Of a stretch of DNA of 6,859 nucleotides, positions 5,193 through 6,859 are shown piece by piece. Origin of the DNA: Silvanigrellaceae bacterium. GTDB taxonomy: Bacteria; Bdellovibrionota; Oligoflexia; Silvanigrellales; Silvanigrellaceae. The stretch covers positions 1 to 6,859 of the forward strand of contig CANJMU010000035.1 in the NCBI GenBank assembly GCA_947475135.1, given 5' to 3'. The position numbers were made by a program, and so were the translations under genes. Under the pieces are notes generated by a model. That model had not been told where the DNA came from. It saw only the letters and a list, made by a program, of their open reading frames with translations, and did no database searches. Numbering within the stretch: the stretch's first letter is position 1; each line of letters begins with the position of its first letter.

Positions 5193-6859
5193 ATGTCCAT
5201 CCGAATTCAAAATCTTAGCAAATCCTACGGCAAAAAAGTTTTATTTTCCGATCTTACCTTTCATTTTGGCAACCAAGAACGCTTTGCCCTTGTGGGTGCT
5301 AACGGCGCAGGGAAATCAACACTTTTAAATATTTTATGCAACTTAGACAAGGCCGATAATGGCGATATCATTCGACCAGGCAGTTACTCTATTGGTTACT
5401 TACCACAAGAACCTTCCCAAAATCCAAAGCCTTCTTTGCTTGAAGAATGTTTGACGGGAAGTGAAAAACTCTATGGGCTGCATACAGAACTCAATCGCTT
5501 GCTCGACCTTATGACGACCGATTACACCGAAGAAGTTCATGCTAAATATGAAAAAGTCGAACATCAATTTCAAAATCTAGATGGTTATCAATTAGAACCA
5601 AAAGCAAAAACCATCTTACTGGGCCTTGGTTTTCAAGAAGCTCATTTTCAAAAAAACCCAAAGGAATTTTCCGGTGGATGGCGCATGCGCTTGGAACTTG
5701 CCAAAATATTTTTGAACGATCCGGACTTTCTTATTCTTGATGAGCCAACCAACCACCTTGACTTACCAAGCCTTATTTGGGTCGAAAATTATTTGAAAGA
5801 ATTTCAGGGAACGCTTTTATTTGTGTCCCATGACAAAGGCCTGATTAACCGTTTAGCGACAAAAATATTGCATTTGCATCATGGACGTTGTGATGAATAC
5901 AAAGGGAATTTCGACGACTTTTTAGAGCAACGGGAAGCGCGTTACATCATTGAAGCGAAAAAAAATGAGCGTTTGCAAAAACGCATGGGTGAAATTCAAG
6001 CTTTTATTGATAAATTTAAAGCGAAAGCGAGTAAGGCCAAACAAGCACAAAGTCGTGGAAAAATGTTGGCTCGCATGAAATCTTTGGAAAGTGATATGGA
6101 TTTTTCGAAGCAAGAAGACGAAATTCATTTTCAATTGAGCATTGGTGTGCCTAGCGGAAAAGATGTTTTAAGAATGGAAAATGTTTCCATTGGATATACA
6201 GAACCCCTTTCCAAAAATATTGACTTAAATATTTATAAAAAACAGAAAATTGCCGTTATTGGTCCCAATGGAATTGGAAAATCGACACTATTAAAAACGA
6301 TTGTTGGAAAATTAAATAAACTACAAGGTAACATCCATTTTGGACATCAAGTCAACGTTGGGTATTTTGCACAAGATCAACTAGACACATTTGATCCCAA
6401 CTTAAATATTATTGAAAATATTCAGAAACAATGTCCACAAATCTCTGAAAAACGCATACGAACAATCTTGGGACATTTTTTATTTAATGGGGATGACGCC
6501 TATAAAAAATTGAAAGTCTTGTCAGGGGGCGAAAAAAGTCGCGTGGGATTAGCAACGCTCCTCGCCAATAGTTTTAATTTTTTAATTTTGGATGAACCAA
6601 CCAACCACTTAGACATGTCCAGCATCGAAATGTTGGCTAATGCCTTAGATGAATTTGAAGGAACTGTTTTATTTGTCAGTCATGATCGTGATTTTATCAA
6701 CGAATTTTGTACCCATATTTTTGTCATGACACAGTCTGGAAAACATGGATTATTTGAAGGTCATTTAGATGATTATCAACGTCTTGCAAAAATTCAGGGC
6801 TTTGAAAATATTTTTGAAAACCCTTTTACATCCAACGAAAAAGTGGCAAAGAATAAATC
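5193..6859 (+). CDS. ABC-F family ATPase, YheS-like (3' end cut by window)
   Basis: The frame is open from the ATG to the right edge, giving 555 residues with no stop. It encodes a soluble protein with two ABC ATPase domains and no membrane segments, the ABC-F layout; members bind the ribosomal E site and modulate translation. Domain 1: Walker A GANGAGKST (35-43), signature FSGGW (159-163), Walker B LILDEPTNHLD (180-190), SHD (212-214). Domain 2: GPNGIGKST (357-365), LSGGE (443-447), LILDEPTNHLD (464-474), SHD (496-498). The charged helical linker at about 245-300, containing AKASKAKQAQSR (277-288), and the FSGGWRMRL motif resemble E. coli YheS (637 residues) most closely; there is no EttA-like arm insertion. 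YheS, Uup and resistance-type ABC-F proteins are hard to separate by eye. GAAGG (5176-5180) lies 12 bases before the ATG, and an in-frame TGA at 5175-5177 excludes an earlier start. It probably shares a transcript with rhlE. Confidence 0.93.
   Translation, partial: MSIRIQNLSKSYGKKVLFSDLTFHFGNQERFALVGANGAGKSTLLNILCNLDKADNGDIIRPGSYSIGYLPQEPSQNPKPSLLEECLTGSEKLYGLHTELNRLLDLMTTDYTEEVHAKYEKVEHQFQNLDGYQLEPKAKTILLGLGFQEAHFQKNPKEFSGGWRMRLELAKIFLNDPDFLILDEPTNHLDLPSLIWVENYLKEFQGTLLFVSHDKGLINRLATKILHLHHGRCDEYKGNFDDFLEQREARYIIEAKKNERLQKRMGEIQAFIDKFKAKASKAKQAQSRGKMLARMKSLESDMDFSKQEDEIHFQLSIGVPSGKDVLRMENVSIGYTEPLSKNIDLNIYKKQKIAVIGPNGIGKSTLLKTIVGKLNKLQGNIHFGHQVNVGYFAQDQLDTFDPNLNIIENIQKQCPQISEKRIRTILGHFLFNGDDAYKKLKVLSGGEKSRVGLATLLANSFNFLILDEPTNHLDMSSIEMLANALDEFEGTVLFVSHDRDFINEFCTHIFVMTQSGKHGLFEGHLDDYQRLAKIQGFENIFENPFTSNEKVAKNK

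Noticed and set aside
5922..6134. Reverse-strand open frame of 70 codons
   Set aside because: It is antisense to the ABC-F linker region and the forward frame is continuous and motif-rich there.

Overview
The window is AT-rich and carries four tightly packed genes, all on the + strand. All are recognisable housekeeping or metabolic families. FadI-, FadJ- and RhlE-type proteins together point to a Gram-negative bacterium, probably a low-GC proteobacterium. The species cannot be read from this window. There are no tRNA or rRNA genes, CRISPR arrays, transposases or phage genes.

Left part (1-3697): a short AT-rich leader holds a candidate promoter and overlapping palindromes. It is followed by fadI (thiolase, beta subunit) and fadJ (enoyl-CoA hydratase / 3-hydroxyacyl-CoA dehydrogenase, alpha subunit). 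They are 65 bases apart and probably one operon. Together they encode the two subunits of a fatty-acid beta-oxidation complex that hydrates enoyl-CoA, oxidises the hydroxyacyl-CoA with NAD+ and cleaves the ketoacyl-CoA to acetyl-CoA. Key catalytic residues are visible in all three active sites, and both proteins are close to E. coli FadI and FadJ in length.

Middle (3698-4017): this is the one substantial gene-free stretch. It contains a 57-base element bounded by a perfect 9-base inverted repeat, a small hairpin, and a TATAAT box that probably drives the next gene. No terminator with a clear T-run was found after fadJ.

Right part (4018-6859): a short RhlE-type DEAD-box RNA helicase is followed after 44 bases by an ABC-F ATPase most like YheS, which runs off the right edge without a stop codon. 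The pair is probably co-transcribed, and both products act on RNA or ribosomes.

No previously undescribed multi-gene system is evident. The parts worth a second look are non-coding: the palindromes upstream of fadI and the inverted-repeat element upstream of rhlE.
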